A DNA stretch of 37,023 nt from positions 1 through 37,023 of the forward strand of contig JAJZLV010000053.1 of assembly GCA_021803215.1 (NCBI GenBank), given 5' to 3'. Both the position numbers and the translations under genes were made by a program. The notes below the pieces were generated by a model, which was not told where the DNA came from, searched no databases, and saw nothing but the letters and a program-made list of their open reading frames with translations. The DNA is from Actinomycetes bacterium. GTDB lineage: Bacteria > Actinomycetota > Acidimicrobiia > Acidimicrobiales > Bog-793. Positions 10,511-19,126 of this stretch are shown in pieces (positions within the stretch are counted from its first letter, which is position 1; each line of letters begins with the position of its first letter).

Positions 10511-10990
10511 TCAGCCCGGCGGCGGCAGGTAGGTGGCGCGCACCGGCACGCCCTCGGCAGAGTCGTCCGGCCAGTCGAGGACCCAGGTGGAGGCCTTGGC
10601 GGCATCTGGACGCCTTCCGATCTCGACTCCTCCCCTGGCGATCCACTCGAGGATCCCCCAGACGACGTCGCCATGGGTGCAGGCGGCGACGCGCTCCTCC
10701 TCCAGGAGCCTCAGGTGCTCCACCGCCCGGATCGGGTCGCTTCCCTCCGCGAGCCAAGCCGCCTCCTCGATCACGATGCCCGACAGCACCGAGAGCGGCT
10801 CCAAGGTGCCGAGACAGCGCCGGGCCGGGCTCGAGAGCAGCCGTCCCGGAGCACCGTGCACCTCCAAGAGGTCGGGAAGCGAGCGCGCCTGGATCAGCCC
10901 GGTCTCGTCCAGGGGGCGCAGGTCGTCCTCGCCGACGAACTGGGAGCGGCTCTCCGCCTTGGCGTGGCGGACGAGATACGTCCGGCGCAT
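10511..10990 (-). CDS. SixA-like histidine phosphatase
   Basis: MRRTYLVRHAKAESRSQFVGEDDLRPLDETGLIQARSL...LLSSPARRCLGT...VAACTHGDVVWGIL. Confidence 0.88.
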   Translation of the reverse strand: MRRTYLVRHAKAESRSQFVGEDDLRPLDETGLIQARSLPDLLEVHGAPGRLLSSPARRCLGTLEPLSVLSGIVIEEAAWLAEGSDPIRAVEHLRLLEEERVAACTHGDVVWGILEWIARGGVEIGRRPDAAKASTWVLDWPDDSAEGVPVRATYLPPPG

Positions 10991-10993
10991 CGC

Positions 10994-11740
10994 CTAGCCG
11001 GCGCCGGCCACGCCGATGGCGCTGCCGAGAGCGAAGGTGATCGCCCCGGCCGCGGCGCAGATGAGCAGCTGGCGCAGGGCCGACCACTTCCAGTTGCGCC
11101 CCGTGAAGACCGAGAGGAGGCCCCCGACGACGAGAGCCATCAGGCCGCCCGCCGCGATCGTGGCAAACTCCGCGCCTCTGCCGCCGGCGACGAGGAACGG
11201 GAAGAGCGGTATGAGCGCTCCTACGGCGAAGGTCAAGAAGGAGGAGATGGCTGCCTCCATCGGCCTTCCGAGTGAGTTGGGGTTGACCCCTAGCTCTTCT
11301 CTCGTGTGGGTCTCGAGCGCCAGCTGCGGGTCGGCCATCACCTGGGTGGCAATCTGCTGGGCCAGCTCTTGGGGGATGCCCCGGCTCTCGTAGAGGTGGG
11401 CGAGCTCTCGAGACTCAGCTTGGGGCGAGCGCTCGAGCTCGCGCCGCTCGACCTCGATCTCGTGCTGGAAGAGCTCCTTTTGCGCCTTCATCGAGATGTA
11501 CTCACCCGCCGCCATCGAGAAGGCCCCGCCGAGGAGGCCGGCCAGTCCGGCGAGGCGGATGACCGAGGAGGAGGGGTTGGCGCCGGCCAGCCCCAAGATG
11601 AGAGAGACGTTGGAGACGAGGCCGTCGCTTATCCCGAAGACAGCGGCTCGCGCTCCGCCTCCCTGGATGTCGCGATGGGTGTGCTCTCCGGGGAGGAGGC
11701 GGGGGCTCCGACGGGCTCGGCTTGGCCGACGCGGTGGCAT
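10994..11740 (-). CDS. VIT1/CCC1 family iron/manganese transporter
   Basis: ARAAVFGISDGLVSNVSLILGLAGA...GLLGGAFSMAAGEYISMKAQKELFQHEIEVERRELE; hydrophobic C-terminal segments. Confidence 0.92.
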   Translation of the reverse strand: MPPRRPSRARRSPRLLPGEHTHRDIQGGGARAAVFGISDGLVSNVSLILGLAGANPSSSVIRLAGLAGLLGGAFSMAAGEYISMKAQKELFQHEIEVERRELERSPQAESRELAHLYESRGIPQELAQQIATQVMADPQLALETHTREELGVNPNSLGRPMEAAISSFLTFAVGALIPLFPFLVAGGRGAEFATIAAGGLMALVVGGLLSVFTGRNWKWSALRQLLICAAAGAITFALGSAIGVAGAG

Positions 11741-11814
11741 GGCAACGTTCTAGCCTGGCCCGGCTGGCCGCGCAGCGACGGGCGGAGAGGCCCCCCTACA
11801 CTGAGCGGCCGAGT

Positions 11815-12414
11815 ATGGGAGCCATGGCGATCGAGTCAGGGGGCAGGGACGATCCGCGTCTTGAGAGCCGTCGCGCCTTGGCGGCCCGTGTTAAGGCCCG
11901 GGGTTACGAGCGGCGCGAGCAGGCCTTCAAGCTCTCTTCAGGGGGCGAGAGCCACGACTACGTCGACCTGCGGAGGGCGGTCAGCCGGGGCGAAGACCTC
12001 GAGGCAGTCGCCCAGGCCGTCGTAGCGAGGCTCGAGGAGGCAGCAGTCGCTTTCGACGTCATCGGCGGCATGACGATGGGAGCCGACCCGGTCTCCCACG
12101 CCGTCGCCCTCTTGAGCGGCAAGTCCTGGTTCTCGGTGCGAAAGGCGACCAAGGAGCACGGCACGGGTCGGCGGACCGAGGGAGCCCACCTCGGGCCGGG
12201 CAGCCGGGCTGTCGTCTTCGAGGACACGGTCTCGACCGGTCGCTCCCTGCTGGAGGCGCTCGAGGTGGTGCGAGAGACGGGTGCCGAGGTGGTGGCGCTC
12301 TGCACCGTCCTCGACCGAGGCGAGAGGCTTCGTGAGATCCTGGCGGCGGACGACGAGGCACCCGAGTACCTTCCGCTCCTCACCTACGAGGACCTCGGAA
12401 TCGAAGCTCTCTAG
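11815..12414 (+). CDS. pyrE: Orotate phosphoribosyltransferase-like protein
   Basis: FKLSSGGESHDYVDLRRAVS...VIGGMTMGADPVSHAVAL...SWFSVRKATKEHGTGRRTEG...VVFEDTVSTGRSLLEAL (PRPP-binding loop). Confidence 0.85.
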   Translation: MGAMAIESGGRDDPRLESRRALAARVKARGYERREQAFKLSSGGESHDYVDLRRAVSRGEDLEAVAQAVVARLEEAAVAFDVIGGMTMGADPVSHAVALLSGKSWFSVRKATKEHGTGRRTEGAHLGPGSRAVVFEDTVSTGRSLLEALEVVRETGAEVVALCTVLDRGERLREILAADDEAPEYLPLLTYEDLGIEAL

Positions 12415-12423
12415 CGCAGAGCC

Positions 12424-13602
12424 TTGGACCTCCTCGACTGGATCATCGTCCTTTTGGTGGTGGCGGCCGCCGTGCACGGCCTGCGTCTCGGGGCTGCTGT
12501 CCAGATCCTCTCCTTCGCCGGCATGCTGGTCGGCCTTGCCGGCGGCGTCGCCCTCGTGACAGCGGTCACCCCGCATCTGCACGGGCAGTTCACCCGCTCG
12601 TTCATCTCCCTCTTGCTGCTCCTGTTGCCCTGCGTCCTCTTGTGGACGGTCGGGCGCCAGATCGGCACGCACGTCTGGGGCCGGTTGCAGGGCCATGCCC
12701 TGGCCCGGATCGACGCCCTCGGTGGGGCGGTCATAGCCATGGCGGGCACGCTCGTGTTCGTCTGGCTGCTGGCCACCGTCATGGTCAACTCCCAGGTGGC
12801 GGCGATCTCGAGCCAGATCGAGGACTCGGCCATCGTCCACGGCGTGGCGAGGATCATGCCCCAGGTCCCGAGCCAGCTCGCCTCGGTCGAGCACCTGCTC
12901 GGGGCGGACGGCTTCCCGATCCCGCTCATAGAGCCCAACTCCGTCAGCCCTGTGAGGCTGCCGAGCGGGGCCGAGGTACAACGGGCCGTGCGCCTCGCAG
13001 GGAGCTCGACGGTGCGAGTGGTCTCCTACGGCTGCGACCACGGGGACATCGTCGAGAAGGGATCCGGCTTCGTCGTGGCTCCCGGCCTCGTCGTGACGAA
13101 CGCCCACGTCGTCGCCGGCGGGCGCCAGATCGTGGTGGTCGACGAGGTGGGTGACCACAACGCCGTCCCGATCTATTTCAACCCCCGCTACGACCTGGCG
13201 GTCCTGCGGGTGGCCGGGCTGACCGGCAAGCCGCTACGCCTCGACCCCCACTACGTCGGCCGGGGGACCGACGCCGCGGTCCTCGGCTACCCGGGCGGTG
13301 GGCCGTTCAACGCCCAGCCGGCGGGGGTGCTCGCCCTCCTCGACGCCGAGGGCATGGACATCTACAACAACCGGATAACGGTCCGGGAGATCTATCAGAT
13401 CCCGGCAACCGTGCGGCAGGGCAACTCTGGGAGCGCTCTCGTCGAGCCGAGCGGCCTCGTCATAGGAGTGGTCTTCTCGCGGGCGACCGACAACAACGAC
13501 ATCGGCTATGCCCTCGCCTCTCCGGGTGTGCTGGCCCGGGTGAAGAGGGCGGAGCGGGTCCCGGTGGGCCAGCGGGTGAGCACGGAGAGCTGCACCGGCT
13601 AG
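12424..13602 (+). CDS. MarP-like membrane serine protease (CvpA-like TM domain plus trypsin-like domain)
   Basis: N-terminal TM region LLDWIIVLLVVAAAVHGLRLGAAVQILSFAG; protease VVAPGLVVTNAHVVAGG (His), YDLAVLRV (Asp), VRQGNSGSALVEPSG (GNSGS). Confidence 0.9.
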   Translation: MDLLDWIIVLLVVAAAVHGLRLGAAVQILSFAGMLVGLAGGVALVTAVTPHLHGQFTRSFISLLLLLLPCVLLWTVGRQIGTHVWGRLQGHALARIDALGGAVIAMAGTLVFVWLLATVMVNSQVAAISSQIEDSAIVHGVARIMPQVPSQLASVEHLLGADGFPIPLIEPNSVSPVRLPSGAEVQRAVRLAGSSTVRVVSYGCDHGDIVEKGSGFVVAPGLVVTNAHVVAGGRQIVVVDEVGDHNAVPIYFNPRYDLAVLRVAGLTGKPLRLDPHYVGRGTDAAVLGYPGGGPFNAQPAGVLALLDAEGMDIYNNRITVREIYQIPATVRQGNSGSALVEPSGLVIGVVFSRATDNNDIGYALASPGVLARVKRAERVPVGQRVSTESCTG

Positions 13603-13646
13603 CGGCCCGGCTTTTGTCGGCCGCCCTGGCGGGCAATGATGGGCTC

Positions 13647-15587
13647 GTGAGCCTGCCAATCGAGGACTACGGCATAATCGGAGACACCCAGACCTGCGCG
13701 CTCGTCGGGCGGGACGGCTCGATCGATTGGTGCTGCCTGCCCCGTTTCGACTCGGGGGCCCTCTTCTCGGCCCTCCTCGGTGATTCCACCGCCGGCTACT
13801 GGCGCCTGGCGCCGGCTGCCAGCCCCCGCCCGGGCCAGGGACGGCCGCTGCTCGCCACCCGGCGGGGCTACCGGGGGGACTCCCTCGTGCTCGAGCAGGT
13901 CTGGGAGCTGCCCGAGGGGACCGTCCGCCTCACCGACTGCATGCCGGTGCGCCAGGACCACCCCGAGATCACCCGGTTGGTCGAGTGCCTCTCGGGCGAG
14001 GTGCAGATGCGCATGGACCTCGTCATGCGCTTCGAGTACGGCTCGGTGATCCCGTGGGTGCGCCACCTCGACGGAGTCCTCACGGCCATCGCCGGGCCCG
14101 ACGGGGTCGCCCTCTGGACGCCGGTGCACACCCGGGGTGAGGACATGGCGACCGTGGCTGAGTTCGTCATCAGAGAGGGCCAGCACGTGCCCTTCAGCCT
14201 CTCGTACTTTCGCTCCCACGAGGAGTGCCCCCGGCCGATAGACGCCATGTACGCCACCGAGCACACCGTCTCGTACTGGCAGGAGTGGGCCTCGATGGAC
14301 CACATCGACCTGGGCGACTGGCAAGAGGCCGTTGTGCGCTCGCTCATCACCTTGAAGGCCCTCACCTACGCCCCGACGGGCGGCATCATCGCGGCCGCGA
14401 CCACCTCCCTTCCCGAGACCCTTGGCGGCAGCCGGAACTGGGACTACCGCTACTCGTGGCTGCGAGACGCCACGCTCACGCTCTCCTCGCTCATGGTGGC
14501 CGGCTACAGCGAAGAGGCGCAGGCCTGGCGGGACTGGCTCCTTCGCGCCGTCGCCGGCGAGCCCTCGAAGCTGCAGATCATGTACGGGCCCTCGGGCGAG
14601 CGGACCCTGACCGAGCGCGAGCTCCCCTGGCTCGCCGGCTACGAGGGCTCGGCCCCGGTCCGGGTCGGCAATGCCGCCTCGGACCAGTTTCAGCTCGACG
14701 TCTACGGCGAGGTGCTCGGCGCCCTGCACGAGGGTCGCCGGCTCGGCCTTGACAGCTCCGGTCCGGCTTGGGACCTCGAACTCGCCATCTTGGACTTCTT
14801 GGAGTCGGGCTGGCAGGAGCCCGACGACGGCATCTGGGAGGTGCGCGGTCCGCGGCGCCACTTCACCCACTCCAAGGTCATGGCCTGGATGGCCGTCGAC
14901 CGGGCTGTGAAGGACGTCGAGGAGTTCGGCCTCGAGGGTCCGGTCGAGCGCTGGAAGAAGCTGCGGGACGAGATACGGGGCGAGGTGCTCGAGAAGGGGT
15001 ACGACTCGGAGCGGAAGACGTTCACCCAGTACTACGGCTCGAAGGAGCTTGACGCCAGCGTCCTCATGATCCCCCTCGTCGGCTTCCTTCCACCCTCGGA
15101 CGAGAGGGTGGTAGGCACCGTCGAGGCGATCCAGCGCGAGCTCACCCAAGACGGTTTCGTGCTCCGCTACGACGCCCAGAATTCCCAACACGTGGACGGC
15201 CTGGAGGGCAGGGAGGGCGCCTTCTTGGCCTGCTCGTTCTGGCTGGCCGACGACCTCCACCTGATCGGGCGCCAGCAGGAGGCAAGGGAGCTCTTCGAAA
15301 AGCTGCTCGCGCTGCGGAACGATCTCGGCCTCCTGGCCGAGGAGTACGACCCGGTGGCGGCCCGCCAGGTCGGCAACTTCCCGCAGGCCTTCAGCCACGT
15401 CTCGCTCGTCAACACCGCAGCCGGCCTCGCCAGCCCGCCGGAGACCGACAACCCGATCACGCACGCCGCCCGGGCGGCCGGCAAGACCCCGGCGCCTCAT
15501 AAGGTCCACCACCGGAGGGGGACCATCCAGCTGCCGCGCCGGGCCTTCCACCGCAGCAGCGCTCCCCGTCCAAAGGAGAAGCCGTGA
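13647..15587 (+). CDS. Glycoside hydrolase family 15 protein (glucoamylase/trehalase-like)
   Basis: LPIEDYGIIGDTQTCALVGRDGSIDWCCLPRFDSGALFSALLGD...GGSRNWDYRYSWLRDATLTL...EEYDPVAARQVGNFPQAFSHVSLV. GTG start at 13647. Confidence 0.93.
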   Translation: MSLPIEDYGIIGDTQTCALVGRDGSIDWCCLPRFDSGALFSALLGDSTAGYWRLAPAASPRPGQGRPLLATRRGYRGDSLVLEQVWELPEGTVRLTDCMPVRQDHPEITRLVECLSGEVQMRMDLVMRFEYGSVIPWVRHLDGVLTAIAGPDGVALWTPVHTRGEDMATVAEFVIREGQHVPFSLSYFRSHEECPRPIDAMYATEHTVSYWQEWASMDHIDLGDWQEAVVRSLITLKALTYAPTGGIIAAATTSLPETLGGSRNWDYRYSWLRDATLTLSSLMVAGYSEEAQAWRDWLLRAVAGEPSKLQIMYGPSGERTLTERELPWLAGYEGSAPVRVGNAASDQFQLDVYGEVLGALHEGRRLGLDSSGPAWDLELAILDFLESGWQEPDDGIWEVRGPRRHFTHSKVMAWMAVDRAVKDVEEFGLEGPVERWKKLRDEIRGEVLEKGYDSERKTFTQYYGSKELDASVLMIPLVGFLPPSDERVVGTVEAIQRELTQDGFVLRYDAQNSQHVDGLEGREGAFLACSFWLADDLHLIGRQQEARELFEKLLALRNDLGLLAEEYDPVAARQVGNFPQAFSHVSLVNTAAGLASPPETDNPITHAARAAGKTPAPHKVHHRRGTIQLPRRAFHRSSAPRPKEKP

Positions 15588-16636
15588 GAGCCATCACCGT
15601 CGTCCCGGGCAAGAAGGACTCTGCCGACCTCGAGGAGTTCGATGCCCCGTCCGAGTCGGAGGGCGGGGTCCTCGTAGAGACCCTTGCCGTCGGCGTCTGC
15701 GGCACCGATCTTGAGATCGCGGCGGGTGAGTACGGTTGGGCGCCAGCCGGGCACGAGCGCCTCGTCCTCGGTCACGAGTCGATCGGTCGGGTGCGGACCG
15801 CCCCGGCCGGCTCGGGCCTCTCGCCGGGCGACTACGTCGTCGGCATCGTGCGCCGGCCCGACCCGGTGCCCTGCTACAACTGCGCGGCGGGCGAGTGGGA
15901 CTTCTGCCGGAACGGCCAGTACACCGAGCACGGCATCAAGTCCCTCGACGGTTTCATGCGCCAGCAGTACAGGGCCGAGCCGGACGCCCTCGTGAAGGTA
16001 GACTCCGCTCTCGGGGAGCTCGGCGTGCTGCTCGAGCCGACCAGCGTGGTCGCGAAGGCCTGGGAGCAGGCCGAGCTGGCCGGCAAGCGGGCAACGTGGC
16101 ACCCGAAGACAGCGGTCGTGACCGGGGCCGGCCCGATCGGCCTCCTGGCGGCCCTCATCGGGGTGCAAAAGGGTCTGGACGTTCACGTCTTCGACCAGGT
16201 GAGCGAGGGGCTCAAGCCCGACCTGGTGCATGCTCTCGGGGCGAGCTATCACACCGGCCCAATCGAGAACTCGGTCGACGAGCCGGACATCATCATCGAG
16301 TGCACCGGCGTGCCCGGGCTCGTCTTCGACGCCATCGAGCACATCGGGCCGGGCGGCGTGGTCTGCCTGACGGGGGTCTCGCCGACCGGTCGCGAGCTCT
16401 CGATCGACGCCGGGCTCGTCAACCGCTCCATGGTGCTCGCCAACGAGAGCGTCGTCGGCTCGGTGAACGCCAACCGACGCCACTACGAGCAGGCGGCCGA
16501 GGCTCTCGCAAAGGCCGAGAAGAACTGGCTGACCAGGCTGATCACCCGCCGGGTTCCGATGGAGCAGTTCGCCTCGGCTCTCGAGCGCCAGCCAGAAGAC
16601 GTGAAGGTCGTGATCCAGATAGCCGAGGCCGGCTGA
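15584..16636 (+). CDS. Zinc-dependent glucose 1-dehydrogenase family protein
   Basis: MRAITVVPGKKDSADLEEF...VGVCGTDLEIAAGEYGWAPAGHERLVLGHESIGRV...LLEPTSVVAKAWEQ. GTGA overlap with the GH15 stop. Confidence 0.88.
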   Translation: MRAITVVPGKKDSADLEEFDAPSESEGGVLVETLAVGVCGTDLEIAAGEYGWAPAGHERLVLGHESIGRVRTAPAGSGLSPGDYVVGIVRRPDPVPCYNCAAGEWDFCRNGQYTEHGIKSLDGFMRQQYRAEPDALVKVDSALGELGVLLEPTSVVAKAWEQAELAGKRATWHPKTAVVTGAGPIGLLAALIGVQKGLDVHVFDQVSEGLKPDLVHALGASYHTGPIENSVDEPDIIIECTGVPGLVFDAIEHIGPGGVVCLTGVSPTGRELSIDAGLVNRSMVLANESVVGSVNANRRHYEQAAEALAKAEKNWLTRLITRRVPMEQFASALERQPEDVKVVIQIAEAG

Positions 16637-16637
16637 G

Positions 16638-17570
16638 GTGCCCCACACCACCATCGCGGACGGGGTCATCGAGATCGACACGATGCTCGGCGGCTTCGAG
16701 AAGATGACGGCCGGCTACCTCGTAAGCGGGGAGCGGAGCGTCCTCGTCGAGACGGGCAGCCAGTCTTCCGTCGAGACGCTGCTGACCGCTTTGGACGAGC
16801 TCGGTATCGCACGCGAGGAGCTGGCCGGGGTGGCTGTGACCCACATCCACCTGGACCACGCCGGCGGGGTGGGAGACGTGGCCCGGGCCTTCCCGAGAGC
16901 CACCGTCTACGTGCACGCCAAGGGCGCCCGCCACCTGGCCGACCCGAGCCGCCTGGTCGACTCGGCAGCCCGGGTCTACGGTCCTCTCCTCGACAGCCTC
17001 TACGGCCGGCTCGACCCGACGCCGAGCGAGCGGATCCACGTCCTCGAAGATGGCGAGGAGGTCGACCTCGGGGGTGGCCGGAGCCTGCGGGCCATCGACT
17101 CGCCCGGGCATGCCAAGCACCACCTCGGGCTCATCGACTCCTCCTCCGGCCTCTTGTTCGCCGGCGACGCCGTCGGGGTGAGGCTCCCGAACGGCGGGGT
17201 GCTGCGGCCCGCCACCCCGCCACCCGACTTCGACCTGGACCAGGCGCTCCACTCGCTCAGACGTTTCGCAGACCACTCGCCCGCCGGGATCGCCCTCGCC
17301 CACTACGGCCTGGTGCCGCTCCCGCCCGGCGAGCTCCTCGAGGAGGCGGCCGAGACCCTGACGGCCTGGGCAGAGGAGGCGCAGCGGGCCTATGAGGCGG
17401 GCGAGGACATCGCGGCCGCCCTCGGCGCCCGCTTCAGCCCCGACTACGCCGGGGTGCCCGACGAGGCGCGGGAGCGGCTCGAGACCTTGAACGGGGTGCA
17501 CTCGAACGCCGCCGGGCTGCGCCGCTGGCTGGAGCAGAAGGAGGCTGGCTCCGCCGGACAGCGAGGCTGA
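16638..17570 (+). CDS. MBL-fold metallohydrolase
   Basis: VAVTHIHLDHAGGVGDVA (HxHxDH), IDSPGHAKHHLGLIDSSSGLLFAGDAVG. GTG start right after the upstream stop. Confidence 0.9.
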   Translation: MPHTTIADGVIEIDTMLGGFEKMTAGYLVSGERSVLVETGSQSSVETLLTALDELGIAREELAGVAVTHIHLDHAGGVGDVARAFPRATVYVHAKGARHLADPSRLVDSAARVYGPLLDSLYGRLDPTPSERIHVLEDGEEVDLGGGRSLRAIDSPGHAKHHLGLIDSSSGLLFAGDAVGVRLPNGGVLRPATPPPDFDLDQALHSLRRFADHSPAGIALAHYGLVPLPPGELLEEAAETLTAWAEEAQRAYEAGEDIAAALGARFSPDYAGVPDEARERLETLNGVHSNAAGLRRWLEQKEAGSAGQRG

Positions 17571-17578
17571 GCCAGCTC

Positions 17579-19126
17579 TCAGCGGGCGTTGAGGCGGGCG
17601 AACATCGGCCGCCCCGTCTTGTAGAGCCGGGGGAACTCCCCGTAGAGCTCGTTGTAGCAGGAGGCATTGGCCTGCATGGGCTCGAAGATCGTCTCGGCGG
17701 GCACGAGGGAGCGCACCTCATCGGCTGCGAAGCTCCCGAGCGCCAGGCCGGCAAAGATGGCCGCTCCGCGCAAGTTGGCGCGAAAGGGCATCTTCACCCG
17801 CTCGACCGTCCGGCCCATCACGTCGGCGTGGATCTGGCACCACAGATCGGACTGGGCCCCGCCCCCGATGATGCGGATCGGGTCGAGGCGCCGCCCGGCG
17901 AATGACTCGACCGAGTCGTGCAGCCAACGGTTGTTGAGGGCCACGCCCTCGAGCACAGCCCGGGCGAGGTCAGCCCTTGTCGTGGCGACCGAGAGGTTGT
18001 GGAAACCGCCGCGGGCTCGCCGATCGTCTACCGGTGAGCGCTCGCCGTTCAGCCACGGCGTGAAGACGACCTTTCCGGCTCCCGGCTTGGCGGTGGCGGC
18101 CTCGGCCGTCGCTTGGTCGAAGGTGGCGCCGGGAAAGGCGAGGTCGCGGAACCACTGCAGGCAGTAGCCACCGGTCTCGTGGTTGTTGGCGATGAGGTAG
18201 CGGTCCGGGCCGAGGCCGGGGACCGAGACGATCGAGTGGAGGGCGTCGGTCTTCTTGAACGGGACCGGCGCGCCGATCCAGGCGCTCGTCGAGAGGGCGA
18301 GGTGGGTCTCGAAATCACCTACCGCTCCGGCCCCGCAGGCGGCCGAGTGCAGGTCGGGCGTGCCGGTCACGACCTCGACCGAGCCGTCGAGCCCGAGGCG
18401 GCGGGCGACCTCGGGCCGGAGCGGTCCGAGGTTCGAGCCGGTCCGCACGAGTGGCGGCAGCTTGCGCCCGTCGATGCCGGCGAGACGCAAGAGCAATGGG
18501 TCGTAGGCGAGCTTGTCGAGCCGCCGGTTGTCGGTCAACCAGGCTGCCGTCATGGAGGCGTGGGTGGCGACCGCCCGTCCGGTGAAGCACATCGTGAGGA
18601 AGTCGACGGGCTCGAGGTAGAGGGCCGTCTTTCTCGCCACCTCTGGAAGGGCGTTCTCGATGAAAAGGATGTGGCCGATCGGGTCGGCGCCGCTCGAGGA
18701 AGGTGCGCCGCCGGACCGCCTGATCCATTGCAGGGCCGGGCGGGGGGCGTATCCCGCCACGGGGCCGCCGATCACCTTTCGGGAGTAGGGACCGCCCCGG
18801 CTGTCCATCCAGAGAATGCACTGGCCGACCGGCTGGCCCTGCTCGTCGACCGGGACGGTGCTCGACCACTGACCCGTCACCGAGACGGCCGCCACCTCGT
18901 TCGGATCGACCACCCCGCTCTGCAGGGCGCGGGTAGCCGAGTCCGCCACGAGCTCCCACCATCTGCCGGCGTCCTGGACGGCACCGCCCCCCTCGCTCCA
19001 GGCGGTCGTGACCGGGCGGTGCTCCTGCCAGAGAACCTCGCCATCCAGGCGGACGAGGCCGACCTTCGGTCCCCCGGTGCCGAGGTCGACGGCTAGGCAG
19101 ACCCTTTGTCTCGAGGGGGCGCTCAC
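17579..19126 (-). CDS. FGGY-family carbohydrate kinase (xylulokinase-like)
   Basis: VCLAVDLGTGGPKVGLVRLDGEVLWQEHRPV...VAAVSVTGQWSSTVPVDEQGQPVGQCILWMDSRG...RIIGGGAQSDLWCQIHADVMGRTVERV. GTG start overlaps the upstream stop. Confidence 0.92.
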   Translation of the reverse strand: MSAPSRQRVCLAVDLGTGGPKVGLVRLDGEVLWQEHRPVTTAWSEGGGAVQDAGRWWELVADSATRALQSGVVDPNEVAAVSVTGQWSSTVPVDEQGQPVGQCILWMDSRGGPYSRKVIGGPVAGYAPRPALQWIRRSGGAPSSSGADPIGHILFIENALPEVARKTALYLEPVDFLTMCFTGRAVATHASMTAAWLTDNRRLDKLAYDPLLLRLAGIDGRKLPPLVRTGSNLGPLRPEVARRLGLDGSVEVVTGTPDLHSAACGAGAVGDFETHLALSTSAWIGAPVPFKKTDALHSIVSVPGLGPDRYLIANNHETGGYCLQWFRDLAFPGATFDQATAEAATAKPGAGKVVFTPWLNGERSPVDDRRARGGFHNLSVATTRADLARAVLEGVALNNRWLHDSVESFAGRRLDPIRIIGGGAQSDLWCQIHADVMGRTVERVKMPFRANLRGAAIFAGLALGSFAADEVRSLVPAETIFEPMQANASCYNELYGEFPRLYKTGRPMFARLNAR

